Program-made: the position numbers and the translations under genes
IMG/VR virus record: IMGVR_UViG_3300042945_003255
Coordinates: 1 to 31,680 of that record
Direction: 5' to 3' (one strand)
Length of the DNA stretch: 31,680 nt
From: a virus
The notes under the pieces: model-generated
The model's input: the letters and a program-made list of their open reading frames with translations, nothing else
The model's database searches: none
What the model was told of the DNA's origin: nothing
Shown: in pieces, positions 19,541 to 28,740 of the stretch
Numbering within the stretch: position 1 is the first letter of the stretch
How the letters are laid out: the number at the start of each line of letters is the position of its first letter

Positions 19541-21890
19541 TCAAAGTTATAGCGCACCATCTATACCCAAAAAAATAAAAATAAACAGAAGAAACATCAA
19601 GTCTTCTGTTTTTTCTAGTGCGATTAGACCTCAAATAGAACTGAAAAAAACTTCTTTCAGTTTTATTAAACCAGTTCTTAACTTACCAAAACCTGAATTT
19701 TTAACTTCTTTATTTTCAGAAAGAAGTGAGATTTTCAATAACATAAAAGAAACTGTTATTGAGAAGTTAATTAGGACAGAAGTAAAAAATAATATTATTA
19801 GAATTGTAAAAGAAAACTTTGTAAAGGTTTTTAAAGAAGGCATACAACAAAAGTTTATACGATTATTACCTCGTGGTAAAGACTCTGAAAATCTAGGTAA
19901 AGGTGAAAGTGAATTAGATAAGTCTTTATTTGAAACTAATAAAATACTTTTAGAAATACAGAAGCAATTAGCACTAGATTATAATTCTAGACTTGATGAA
20001 AGAAAAAAAGAATTAGAAAAACGTAAAAAAAGATTATCCAGATCAAGAGCAGAAGGAAAAGAAAAATTTCTTGAAGGTGCTGGTAAATTAGGTGAAGGAA
20101 TTACTAAAACTTTTGATAAAGTTACTTCTCCAATTAAAAGTATTTTTCAAAAAATAATTGAATTTTTTAAAATTATATTAACTGGATTAATACTTAATAA
20201 TGCATTTATATGGTTATCTAAACCTGAAAATAGAGAAAAGTTAAAGAAGTTTTTCCACTTCTTAGCAGATCACTGGAAAGAAATATTAATTATTTTAGGA
20301 ACTGCTAAACTTCTTGGTGTTATACTTAAGGTAGTAGGTGCAGCAAGATCTCTTAAGAAGTTAATAGATCTTTTTAGAAAAAATAAACCTCCTGGGGGTG
20401 GACCTGGTGGAGGACCAGGAAATATTTGTAATCAATTTTTAAATTGTTTTGGAAATCCTGCAGTTGTAACTTCTTTTGCTGGTTTCTTATCTTCTCAACC
20501 TAGAATTTATAACACAATTAAAGGTATTGCTGGAGGAACTGTTTTACCTCCGATTGGTATTCCTGGTGTTCCGCCAGTTACTCCTGGTGCTCCTACTAGA
20601 CCTCCTGTTGGCAATCTACCAACTCAAAAAAATCCTTTAAATCCACTCAATTTAACTCCAAAACAACAAGCTGCTGGATGGGTTAGTCTAGCTGCTGGTT
20701 TGGCTGCACTTGGATTGGTAGTTGCAACTGGCGCTACTGGAGGTGCTGCAACTCCAGCGACAGCACCAGCATTATCAGTACTTGCTCCTTTACTTGGGAT
20801 TGGTAGTGCTGGATCTTTTGGTATTGGTCTTGGTGCTGCTACAACAAAAGCAGAAGGTGGAACAATCAAAGAACCACCTAAGAAAAAATGTACGGCATGT
20901 TCTATAGAGAAATCTTCTGGATTCTCTTTAGGAGGAACTGTAGGTAAAGGCGACCGACCTGGAACTGATATGGTTCCTGCAATGACTAGAGGTGGACAAC
21001 AAATTAGATTAGATGAAAATGAAGAAGTTATTCGTGCAAGTGAAGCAACACGTTGGAGACCTTTATTGAAAGATGTTAATAATAATGGTGCGAAAATGTG
21101 GCAAGCATTTGTTGAGGCTATAAAAAGGCAAGAAAATAACAATACTCTAGATGCTGAAAATATTTTAGAACAAGGAAAAATACTTGATGAATATGATAAA
21201 TCTTTAAAAGAAGAAGCAAGACGTTTAAAATTAAAATATTTAAAAACTGCACCAAGTTCTAGTTCTAGTGGTCCTTCATCAAGTGTTGAAATTCCAAAAT
21301 CTTCTACACATTCTTCGCCAGCAGCATCGCCATCGCCAGCGGCAGCAGCACCAGCGGCATCTCCAGCACCAGCGGCATCTCCAGCACCAGCGGCATCTCC
21401 AGCGCCAGCAGCACCAGCATCATCTATAACACCAACACCAACACCAACAGTAGCGTCATCCGCACCAGAACCTAGTCCCACAATGACTAAAAATTGGTCT
21501 GTTGGTAGACCGATAGAAGAAGTTAATAGAGTAAAAGAAAAATATGAAGGGTTTGGACGTCCAGTCACACAAGAGGAATACTTACGTCCAACTAGAGAAA
21601 CATTTGGTATGGGAGAGTCTTCTTCAACCAAAATTAATAATACATTATCTCAAGTTATACAAAATACTAAAAAATGGAATATCGCAAATTTAGATTTGGG
21701 AACTGCTTCACCAAAAACAACTTTTATTAATATGCCTTTACCGGCACAAGTGATCAATAACCAACCTAAAACCAAATCACTTCCTGGTCCTCAAGGAAAT
21801 CCAACTCCTCTTCCATCAGTATCATCGGTAAATCCTGCATTTTCTGATGATATTTCTAGAACTGCAATTGCTTTAGGTATTGTAGGATGA
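19530..21890 (+). CDS. Tape-measure-like tail protein with Ala/Pro-rich tail
   Basis: I start it at GTG 19530 (786 residues, MEINQSYSAPSIPKKI); TTG 19503 is an alternative adding nine residues. Both overlap the gp51-like gene. Parts in order: an N-terminal helical region, a charged coiled-coil-like stretch (about residues 130-180), a hydrophobic segment near 205-225 (FFKIILTGLILNN) and another near 245-262, a Gly/Pro-rich part with PPGGGPGGGPG, and a hydrophobic Ala-rich part. A block near 460-490 (GGTVGKGDRPGTDMVPAM) resembles the 'GG.V.G.G.gD.VPaMLtPGE' motif of many tape-measure proteins. Residues about 595-650 are Ala/Pro/Ser repeats. It probably fixes tail length or passes through the tube into the cell. 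It is not clearly T4 gp29. Confidence 0.6.
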   Translation: MEINQSYSAPSIPKKIKINRRNIKSSVFSSAIRPQIELKKTSFSFIKPVLNLPKPEFLTSLFSERSEIFNNIKETVIEKLIRTEVKNNIIRIVKENFVKVFKEGIQQKFIRLLPRGKDSENLGKGESELDKSLFETNKILLEIQKQLALDYNSRLDERKKELEKRKKRLSRSRAEGKEKFLEGAGKLGEGITKTFDKVTSPIKSIFQKIIEFFKIILTGLILNNAFIWLSKPENREKLKKFFHFLADHWKEILIILGTAKLLGVILKVVGAARSLKKLIDLFRKNKPPGGGPGGGPGNICNQFLNCFGNPAVVTSFAGFLSSQPRIYNTIKGIAGGTVLPPIGIPGVPPVTPGAPTRPPVGNLPTQKNPLNPLNLTPKQQAAGWVSLAAGLAALGLVVATGATGGAATPATAPALSVLAPLLGIGSAGSFGIGLGAATTKAEGGTIKEPPKKKCTACSIEKSSGFSLGGTVGKGDRPGTDMVPAMTRGGQQIRLDENEEVIRASEATRWRPLLKDVNNNGAKMWQAFVEAIKRQENNNTLDAENILEQGKILDEYDKSLKEEARRLKLKYLKTAPSSSSSGPSSSVEIPKSSTHSSPAASPSPAAAAPAASPAPAASPAPAASPAPAAPASSITPTPTPTVASSAPEPSPTMTKNWSVGRPIEEVNRVKEKYEGFGRPVTQEEYLRPTRETFGMGESSSTKINNTLSQVIQNTKKWNIANLDLGTASPKTTFINMPLPAQVINNQPKTKSLPGPQGNPTPLPSVSSVNPAFSDDISRTAIALGIVG
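21345..21415 (+). repeat. 18-base tandem repeat coding for Ala-Pro-Ala-Ala-Ser-Pro
   Basis: A unit CCAGCACCAGCGGCATCT is repeated head to tail (21363-21380 and 21381-21398 exact), with partial copies on both sides. It encodes Pro-Ala-Pro-Ala-Ala-Ser periods within the tail of the tape-measure-like protein. It is far richer in G and C than the surrounding DNA. Such repeats vary in copy number by slippage. Confidence 0.8.
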
Positions 21891-24337
21891 TTAACACTCA
21901 ATCTAAAAAATTAAAACTAACTGTTACAAAAATAAAAAGTTCTTTATTTTCTTATAATAAGAAAATAAAAAAAATACGTTTAGATAAAGAAAGATTTGAT
22001 TCTCAAGAAGAAAAAAGATCTTTTTTATCAAAGAAAGAAACGTCCATAGAATCTGCCAAATCTAAAATTACATCTCCCCTAAAAAAAGTATCTTCTGCGA
22101 TATTATCTGGACCAAAAAGTATTTTTGACAAAATTATGGATTTTTTGGGTACAATATTTTTAGGTTTATTGGTTAATAATCTTCCAATAATTATTTCTAA
22201 GTTAAAAAAATTCTTTGGAAATAATCCATGGATTTTAAATACTATTAAATTTACTATTGATATCATTGGTAAAGGATTAAATGCTATTATTTGGGCAATT
22301 CAAAATTTTCCAAAACTTGCTGGTGGTACTTATGATGTCATTAAATCTGCTAGAAAAAACATATCAACGGAAATTGATAAATTAGGACGTTTGTATGATG
22401 GTGTAGAATATGGAATTGAATCCTTATCAAAATCTTGGAAGTCATTTTTTAATCCACCAAGGCCACAAAGTTCTGGACCAATTCCACCTACATCTCCATC
22501 ACAGTCTCCATCTGCAACACAACAATCCCCTCCACCAACTTCAACTCCGTTAGCACCTTTTACTTTACCTACAACTGCATCTCCTTCTTCACAAAATCCT
22601 TACGGTTTTGCTAAGGGTGGAACAGTTTCTCAAGCAAGAAAAACTGCAGCAGGAACTGCTACTCAACCATCTGCAACTAAAACTACAACACCATTTGCTA
22701 AACCTGGAGGAAGTGCAAAAGGCAAAAAAGCAAATCAAGCAGTAAATTATTTTGAGTTTTTTAGAAAGAATACTTTAGTAGAAGAAGAAAATACAAAATT
22801 GAGTGATGAAAATAATAATAAATTTAAAGAGGTTTTAAAAAAGTTTAACGAACTTAAAATTTTAAAAACTAAAGTAAAAGATGAAGAAGGTGGTGGAGGA
22901 GGTGGAGGAGGAGGGGATGGTCCAGAAGGATTTGGTGGTCAATTTACTGGATCTGCTGCTGATATCCCACCAGAAGGTAAAGCACTTTTAGATGCTATTG
23001 CTGGTGCTGAAGCTCCTGGGTACAATTCTCGGTATCCAAGTAAAACTTTTAGTAATGGATATAAAGACCACCCTAGAATTTCAGAACCAACTCCTGATGG
23101 AAGAACAAGTGATGCTGCTGGTAGATATCAATTTCTATCTACTACTTGGGATCGGTATAAACCAGCAAAAGCATTTACGCCAGAAAATCAAGATATAGCT
23201 GCTTGGAAATTAGCGGTTGCTGCTTATGGTAAAGGACAAAATGGGATAGTGAAAGATTTACAAAAAGATCCAATGATAGTTGCCCAAGGATTAACTGGGC
23301 AGTGGCCATCTCTTCCTGGAGGATCTCAAGAAAATGTTCACACTAGAGGATTTTTAAAAAGATATCAATCTGCTCTTAAAAAATATAAATCTTTGGATGT
23401 AAAACCAACTTCAGGATCTTTTAAATATGTTCTTCCTCAAGGAAATCCACAATTCACTAGTGGGTTTAGAACAACTGATAGACCAAATCACAGGGGAATT
23501 GATATTGGTGTTGATGCAAATTCACCAGTTACTGCATTTGAATCTGGAACAATCGTTCATATAGAACCAAAATTTGGTGATTGGGGTGATGCAATTTATG
23601 TTCAACATGCAGATAAAACAAAAGTAGTATACGGACATGTTATTGTTGCTCCTGGATTAAGAAAAGGAAGTTATATTAACCAAGGACAAGTTATTGCAAA
23701 AGTTAAATATTGGCCTCCCAATACTGTAGGATCTGGAAATTATGATAATACACATTTACATTTAGAACGAATAGTAAATGGTGCTTATGTCAATCCTGCT
23801 AGATATGTGAATTCAGTATTTGATCTCAGAAAAAATCAAGTACAAAAAACTCAAGTATCTACATCCAATAAAATTGACAATAAAACATCAAAACCTATAA
23901 TAGGATCTGTACCTAAAGGTGGTTTTGAATTTGCTGCTAGAGATGGAAATAGGTATATGGTTCAAGATCTTCCTGGAATGGGAATTGTTTTTGTAAAGAA
24001 AACAAATGCTGGATTAGTTCCTGATATTATTAAAATTGACGCGAAAAACAAATGGTTAATAGATGACTATAATAAATCTCTTGAATTGATGCAAATTCAG
24101 CAACAAATAAAACCACAACCACAAGCGTTTTTTCCTACAACCGCTAAAAATTTTGATGTTGCTTCAATAAAATCTTCCAAATCTCGTGATGTGGTATACA
24201 TAAACAGTATACAACCATACATTGTTAATAATACTGAAGTTGTTGCTTATGCAGTCAAACAAGGATCTAATACTTCTTCGTCTACCCCTAGATCAAATAA
24301 ACTTCTTTCACAAGCACTAGACATATTAGAGAGTTAA
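21887..24337 (+). CDS. Hub/tail protein with GH104 lysozyme and M23 peptidase domains
   Basis: An 816-residue protein that starts on the last bases of the previous gene. Residues 1-190 are basic and helical with a hydrophobic stretch at 86-105. Residues 190-345 are low-complexity, with Pro/Ser/Thr-rich linkers, a GGTV motif and a nine-Gly run. Residues about 362-500 match lambda-endolysin-type lytic transglycosylases (GH104): AIAGAEAPGYNS with the likely catalytic E375, KDHPRI, and DAAGRYQFLSTTWDRY at 409-424. Residues about 515-640 match an M23 (LytM) zinc endopeptidase: HRGIDIG (H535, D539), YGH (H584) and HLHLE (H623, H625). The protein should cut both glycan strands and peptide cross-links of peptidoglycan during DNA entry. 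In T4 the lysozyme is part of gp5; here it lies in a separate large protein. Confidence 0.85.
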   Translation: MINTQSKKLKLTVTKIKSSLFSYNKKIKKIRLDKERFDSQEEKRSFLSKKETSIESAKSKITSPLKKVSSAILSGPKSIFDKIMDFLGTIFLGLLVNNLPIIISKLKKFFGNNPWILNTIKFTIDIIGKGLNAIIWAIQNFPKLAGGTYDVIKSARKNISTEIDKLGRLYDGVEYGIESLSKSWKSFFNPPRPQSSGPIPPTSPSQSPSATQQSPPPTSTPLAPFTLPTTASPSSQNPYGFAKGGTVSQARKTAAGTATQPSATKTTTPFAKPGGSAKGKKANQAVNYFEFFRKNTLVEEENTKLSDENNNKFKEVLKKFNELKILKTKVKDEEGGGGGGGGGDGPEGFGGQFTGSAADIPPEGKALLDAIAGAEAPGYNSRYPSKTFSNGYKDHPRISEPTPDGRTSDAAGRYQFLSTTWDRYKPAKAFTPENQDIAAWKLAVAAYGKGQNGIVKDLQKDPMIVAQGLTGQWPSLPGGSQENVHTRGFLKRYQSALKKYKSLDVKPTSGSFKYVLPQGNPQFTSGFRTTDRPNHRGIDIGVDANSPVTAFESGTIVHIEPKFGDWGDAIYVQHADKTKVVYGHVIVAPGLRKGSYINQGQVIAKVKYWPPNTVGSGNYDNTHLHLERIVNGAYVNPARYVNSVFDLRKNQVQKTQVSTSNKIDNKTSKPIIGSVPKGGFEFAARDGNRYMVQDLPGMGIVFVKKTNAGLVPDIIKIDAKNKWLIDDYNKSLELMQIQQQIKPQPQAFFPTTAKNFDVASIKSSKSRDVVYINSIQPYIVNNTEVVAYAVKQGSNTSSSTPRSNKLLSQALDILES

Positions 24338-24338
24338 T

Positions 24339-25631
24339 ATGGTAAAAAATATAGCAAGAGGTCCATCAAATTATCAACATTTAGTTGTTCAACGAGAGGG
24401 AACTAGAGTAGATTTTATAAATCCTGATAGTAAACTAGATGTTGTTAAGTTTTCTTATTATGAAAGTATATTATCTCCGTTTATTAGTGCTAATGTAGTA
24501 TACACGGATTTGGGTTACTCTGTAAAATCGGACAAAGCAATTGATCCTACAGAAAGAAGAGGAACTCTTGTAAATTCTTTACCAATAACTTCAAGTGGCA
24601 AAGAAAAATTTGAGTTTATAATAAAACCAAAACTTGGGGAATTAAATTTTAAATCTTATCCATTATCAATAATTGCTGCACCACCTGCAGGAAAACAAGA
24701 AAGTTTTAGAAATGCAACGATGTTAGTTTTAACATCAGAGTTTGCTGTCACAAATGAAACAACAACTGTTTATAAAAAATATTATAACAATCTTTCAAAT
24801 TCCGTAAAAGAAATCCTTGAAAAAGAATTAAAAATACCTTTAAATAAATTAACTATAGAACAAACAAAAAATTCTTGTGCATTTCCAGGATCTGGAGTTT
24901 CACCATTTACGTTAATAAAATCTTTGTGCCCCCAAGCAGTTCCTGTAGAAGGCTCTGCTGGATTTTTGTTTTGGGAAACTAGGACTGGATTTAATTTTAG
25001 ATCAATTGATAGTTTATTTTCCGCACAACCATATCCTAGAAAATATGTGTATAAAGAAATTTCCACATCTAGTATTGATGAAGATAATGATTTTAGAATT
25101 ATTTCATACTCTATAGATAAAAATCAAAATCTTTTAACTGCATTGAAAAATGGAGTATATAAAACTAAAAATATATTTTTTGATCCATTTACATTTGAGT
25201 ATAAAGAAATATATCTTTCATTGACTAGTAGTGGAATTGTACCTTTAGGTTTAAATGTAGATTATTCTTCTGAATTTGATGCCAAAGATTCTTTTAGTAG
25301 AATTTACAATTACATATTTGATACTGGAAATATGGAAGTTGGTATCTCGACAAATTTGAATAATGATCCTAGATTGCATTTAGCACAATCTAGAATGAGA
25401 TATAATACATTAACTGCACAAGTTGTTAATATGATTATACCTTGTAATGCAGAATTACAGGCTGGAGATGTTATAGAATGTGAATTTAATAAAGTAACTC
25501 CTGATAATAAATCTGTTGGTGCAATAGATCGTTTTCAAAGTGGAAAATATTTAATTATGCATTTGTGTCATGATTTTGATCCAAAAAATTCATACACTTC
25601 ACTTACTTTAGTTAAGGATACATATGGTTAA
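24339..25631 (+). CDS. gp27: Baseplate hub protein, gp27-like
   Basis: A 430-residue protein (T4 gp27: 391). Its features are an N-terminal strand-rich domain (YESILSPFISANVVYTDLG), a central block with GFLFWETRTGFNFRSIDSL, which is the hub signature shared with gp27 of other T4-like phages, and a C-terminal part with LQAGDVIECEF and the FQSGKYLIMHLCHDFD strand pair. Hub proteins of this type form a trimer that adapts six-fold wedges to three-fold spike symmetry and bind the gp5 OB domain. The gene lies directly before the gp5-type OB gene, supporting the pairing. It starts two bases after the previous stop. Confidence 0.8.
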   Translation: MVKNIARGPSNYQHLVVQREGTRVDFINPDSKLDVVKFSYYESILSPFISANVVYTDLGYSVKSDKAIDPTERRGTLVNSLPITSSGKEKFEFIIKPKLGELNFKSYPLSIIAAPPAGKQESFRNATMLVLTSEFAVTNETTTVYKKYYNNLSNSVKEILEKELKIPLNKLTIEQTKNSCAFPGSGVSPFTLIKSLCPQAVPVEGSAGFLFWETRTGFNFRSIDSLFSAQPYPRKYVYKEISTSSIDEDNDFRIISYSIDKNQNLLTALKNGVYKTKNIFFDPFTFEYKEIYLSLTSSGIVPLGLNVDYSSEFDAKDSFSRIYNYIFDTGNMEVGISTNLNNDPRLHLAQSRMRYNTLTAQVVNMIIPCNAELQAGDVIECEFNKVTPDNKSVGAIDRFQSGKYLIMHLCHDFDPKNSYTSLTLVKDTYG

Positions 25632-25656
25632 ATGTATATCCTCAACTATATACATT
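25631..25656 (+). other. Hairpin between the gp27-like and gp5 genes
   Basis: A perfect 9-bp inverted repeat, AATGTATAT (25631-25639) and ATATACATT (25648-25656), with an 8-base loop CCTCAACT. It begins on the last base of the stop codon of the gp27-like gene, in a 52-base gap. There is no T-tract, so it is not a typical terminator; an RNA processing or stability element is possible. Confidence 0.45.
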
Positions 25657-25683
25657 AAGACATAATTAGGCATATTCAATTAA

Positions 25684-26184
25684 ATGTTTAATCCAGGTTT
25701 TTTTGGAAAAAATCCTCCTCGTTGGTTTTTAGGACAAGTTGCACTTGGGCAAACTGTTAATAAAGAAGATGCAAACGGATGGGGAGATAGGGTTAAAGTT
25801 CGCATTACTGGGTATGATCCGGCAGAAGGAAGTTTATGCGCTGATGATGATTTGAGATGGGCAATTATTGCAAGACCATCAACGCACGGTTCTCTAAATA
25901 AAACAACAGTTGCAATCACTGGTGGAGAGTGGGTATTTGGCATATTTTTGGATGATGAAAACCCTCCAAAAAGACCCATGATTTTAGGAGTCCTTGGCAG
26001 AAATGATCCTTCATATGAAATAACTGGAAAAGAAGTTGAATCTAAAAAAAGCTCTGAATTTAAAAGGACACTGAACTGGTACAAAACAGTAACACCGCAA
26101 GTTTATCATGTTTTATCTAAAGGATCCTCATCCTCAAAACCGACATTACCAACAAAAAAAGAGTTTGGAATAAAGGAAAAGTAA
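25684..26184 (+). CDS. gp5: gp5-type OB-fold hub protein without lysozyme domain
   Basis: A 166-residue protein. The start, PGFFGKNPPRWFLGQVALG, and then DRVKVRITGYDPAEG, with a later FGIFLDDENPPKRPMILGVLG, form the N-terminal OB-fold of T4 gp5 that binds gp27 (related to the VgrG/gpV spike base). T4 gp5 is 575 residues and continues with a lysozyme and a beta-helix. Here the reading frame ends after a Ser/Lys-rich tail of about 35 residues, so both later domains are missing from this gene. A beta-helix-like product is encoded at 28740 and a lysozyme at 21887, which suggests the functions are shared among three genes. Confidence 0.75.
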   Translation: MFNPGFFGKNPPRWFLGQVALGQTVNKEDANGWGDRVKVRITGYDPAEGSLCADDDLRWAIIARPSTHGSLNKTTVAITGGEWVFGIFLDDENPPKRPMILGVLGRNDPSYEITGKEVESKKSSEFKRTLNWYKTVTPQVYHVLSKGSSSSKPTLPTKKEFGIKEK

Positions 26185-26190
26185 AAAAAT

Positions 26191-28740
26191 ATGGCAACAA
26201 CTAATGTATCTGACGCCTGTAATGATGATTTAGGTCAATCTTGGAAAGATATTAAAATAGATGGTAGTGGTGCAAAAATACCCCAAGAAACTTTAGCAAA
26301 TAATAGAATTTATGTTGCTAGAACTGTTGCTGGAAAAACTTTTGAGGAAATGTGCGCTGTTCCAATAGGAAAAGCAGATCCTTGTGGTGATGATAAGATG
26401 GGAGGTATATGGAGAGCTCTTAAAAAGTTTTTTGCTGTTCTGAAAAGCGTACAAAAGTATTATGATAAGTACGTAAATGGAGCGTTAAATTTTATTCAAA
26501 ATTTACAAGGAGAAATAAAAGAAACTATATCAGCAATATCTGCAGGATTAAGAACGTTTATTCAAAGAATACGCGAATGGATTTTAAATAAAATAAGAAG
26601 AGGTATAGAAGATTTACTGAATTCTGTTTTACCACCACTTATGAAGCAAATTAAAAGTGGTTTGTTAAAAGAAGTTATTGATCAAATTTTTTGCAAATTT
26701 GAAGACATTATTGCCGGTCTTGCCAAAATGGTTGCCGAATTTTTATACTCATTAGTTGGGCAAGTTATTAATACTCCTTTATGTGCAGCAGAAAACTTTT
26801 TAAATGCTTTATTAAATAAATTAGCCAATGATTTAGATAAAGCATTAGAACCAATATTTGCTCAAATAAATGATATTCTCGGTGGAATTACTAAAGTTGC
26901 AGGTTCTGTTTTTGAAGCTATAGATTTTATTTTAGGATTTGAGGGATTTTTATGCGACAGACCAAATTGTCCAGAAATAAAAGAATTTACAGCATCTCTT
27001 GATGGCGGTTTAAAAAGTCCTGGATTTGATAATTTTGCAAACTTTGATTTATCTGGATCTGTAGATAAAACAATTACGGGATGGATGAATGATTTCTTTG
27101 GACCCTCTGATGGTTCATATGTTTCTCCTGGGGGATGTTATAGCGGAACTTTCCAGTGTGGTTTGCCTCAAGTATCCATTTTTGGTGGTGGTGGATCTGG
27201 AGCAGTTGCAAATGCAGTTGTTAATGAGATAGGACAAGTTATAGGCGCAAATCTTTTATCCAATGGAAAAGGTTATAAGTCAACTCCTTTTGTTACTATT
27301 GCTGATCCTGGAAATTGTGGGAAAAATGCTCATGCTTATGCAGAAATGGAAGAAGATGAAAATGGAAACTTAAAAGTTAAAGACATAATAATTATAAATC
27401 CTGGAATTGGATATACTGATAATATAACTTCTGGTATTATACCGCCAATTATAAAAAGTTTTACTGGATCTCCAAGTCCAGTTCAGATAAACAATGTATT
27501 GACATTATCATGGGAAGTTGAAAATGCCGATTATGTTACAATTTTAAAAGAACCTGGATACAATAAACTTCCAATTTCTTCTAAAGCAAATTTATCCATT
27601 AATTCTTCAAATATTTTATTTCCTGCAGGAAGTAAAAAAACTAAGAAAAAATATACACTTAAAGCTACAAAAAATATTGCAAATTCTGCTCCAATAGAGA
27701 TATATCAAGACTTGGAAGTTGAAATAGTAGATTTAAATAATAGTGCAACAACCTCTCCTACTCAAACAAATTCCAATAAACCTTCCATTGATAAATTTAC
27801 AGTCAAACCAACAAAATTATATCAGGGAGAGGTGTATAAATTTGAATGGGAAACTACCGATGCTAATCAAGTTGGGTTGAATATTGTTGGATATAATAAT
27901 GTCCCCGAAGATGGATCTGCATCTTTAGTTGTTCCTCAAAATTTAAATCTTTCCGGTGTTAGTACATTTTTCACTTATACTTTAACTGCAACTAATAAAA
28001 ATGCACCTATAGGAAATAATACTGTTACTAGTAGTGTAACTATAGAAGTTTTACCTCCATTGTCAAGTATCGCTGGAATAGGATCTACAAGTCAACTTTT
28101 TGTTCCTCCGATTGGTACAGGAAGAACAACGATAGGTAATGTTGGAACTGGAAACACATCTTTACCCAATAATTTAATAAATTCCAATACTTTAGTAGGA
28201 TCTGGATCTTCGGGTGGTGTAACTAAAAATGGTCAAGGAAATTTTAATGCTAACAACAACACACCTGGATTTATCAATGGTGGCAAATATAATACTTCAG
28301 TAAATGGTACACCTTCTTCTGATCCTTCTGATCCCGGAACACGTATTCCTGGTGGGGGAACTACACCTCCAATTTCAACAACAGTTAACTTACCTATTCC
28401 ATATAAAAACACAGTATCTCAAATTAAAGATATTAAGATTTTGAATACTGGCAGTGGTTATAGTCCAAATGATACTGTTGAAATAGAAGGTGGTAATAAT
28501 GGTGCAGAATTTAATTTACAATTAACACCTACAGGTCAAATTGTTGGAATTGAAATTGTAAATCCAGGAGTTGGATTTTTAGTTCTTCCTGTGATTAGGA
28601 TAAATAGTAGAACAGGAGTTGGGGCAAAATTTAGATCTGTTCTTAAATTTACACCAGTTGATGAATTAGTTGGTCAAGGACAAATTGATGCCATAACTTC
28701 AGATAAATTAATTAAAGTTATAGATTGTGTACTTAGATAA
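26191..28740 (+). CDS. Large structural protein with Ig-like and GxGY repeat domains
   Basis: An 849-residue protein. Residues 1-260 are helical and amphipathic, with several cysteines (DACNDD, CAVPIGKADPCG, FCKFED and FLCDRPNCPEI). From about residue 340 it becomes beta-rich. One repeated unit is GKGYKSTPFVTIADPG near residue 362, with NPGIGYTDN near 405; it recurs near 750-790 (LNTGSGYSPNDTVEIEGG, NPGVGF). Between these are two Ig-like modules (KSFTGSPSPVQINNVLTLSW near 425, DKFTVKPTKLYQGE near 530), and a Gly/Ser/Thr/Asn-rich linker at about 630-730. It lies between the gp5 OB gene and the spike gene, so a baseplate or fibre-network role is likely. No precise homologue is named. Confidence 0.65.
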   Translation: MATTNVSDACNDDLGQSWKDIKIDGSGAKIPQETLANNRIYVARTVAGKTFEEMCAVPIGKADPCGDDKMGGIWRALKKFFAVLKSVQKYYDKYVNGALNFIQNLQGEIKETISAISAGLRTFIQRIREWILNKIRRGIEDLLNSVLPPLMKQIKSGLLKEVIDQIFCKFEDIIAGLAKMVAEFLYSLVGQVINTPLCAAENFLNALLNKLANDLDKALEPIFAQINDILGGITKVAGSVFEAIDFILGFEGFLCDRPNCPEIKEFTASLDGGLKSPGFDNFANFDLSGSVDKTITGWMNDFFGPSDGSYVSPGGCYSGTFQCGLPQVSIFGGGGSGAVANAVVNEIGQVIGANLLSNGKGYKSTPFVTIADPGNCGKNAHAYAEMEEDENGNLKVKDIIIINPGIGYTDNITSGIIPPIIKSFTGSPSPVQINNVLTLSWEVENADYVTILKEPGYNKLPISSKANLSINSSNILFPAGSKKTKKKYTLKATKNIANSAPIEIYQDLEVEIVDLNNSATTSPTQTNSNKPSIDKFTVKPTKLYQGEVYKFEWETTDANQVGLNIVGYNNVPEDGSASLVVPQNLNLSGVSTFFTYTLTATNKNAPIGNNTVTSSVTIEVLPPLSSIAGIGSTSQLFVPPIGTGRTTIGNVGTGNTSLPNNLINSNTLVGSGSSGGVTKNGQGNFNANNNTPGFINGGKYNTSVNGTPSSDPSDPGTRIPGGGTTPPISTTVNLPIPYKNTVSQIKDIKILNTGSGYSPNDTVEIEGGNNGAEFNLQLTPTGQIVGIEIVNPGVGFLVLPVIRINSRTGVGAKFRSVLKFTPVDELVGQGQIDAITSDKLIKVIDCVLR

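Noticed and set aside
20624-21631. 335-residue open frame on the minus strand
   Set aside because: It is antisense to the repeat-rich tape-measure-like gene; its Gly/Ala/Asp repeats are a by-product of the Ala/Pro codons, and it has no ribosome site or operon context.
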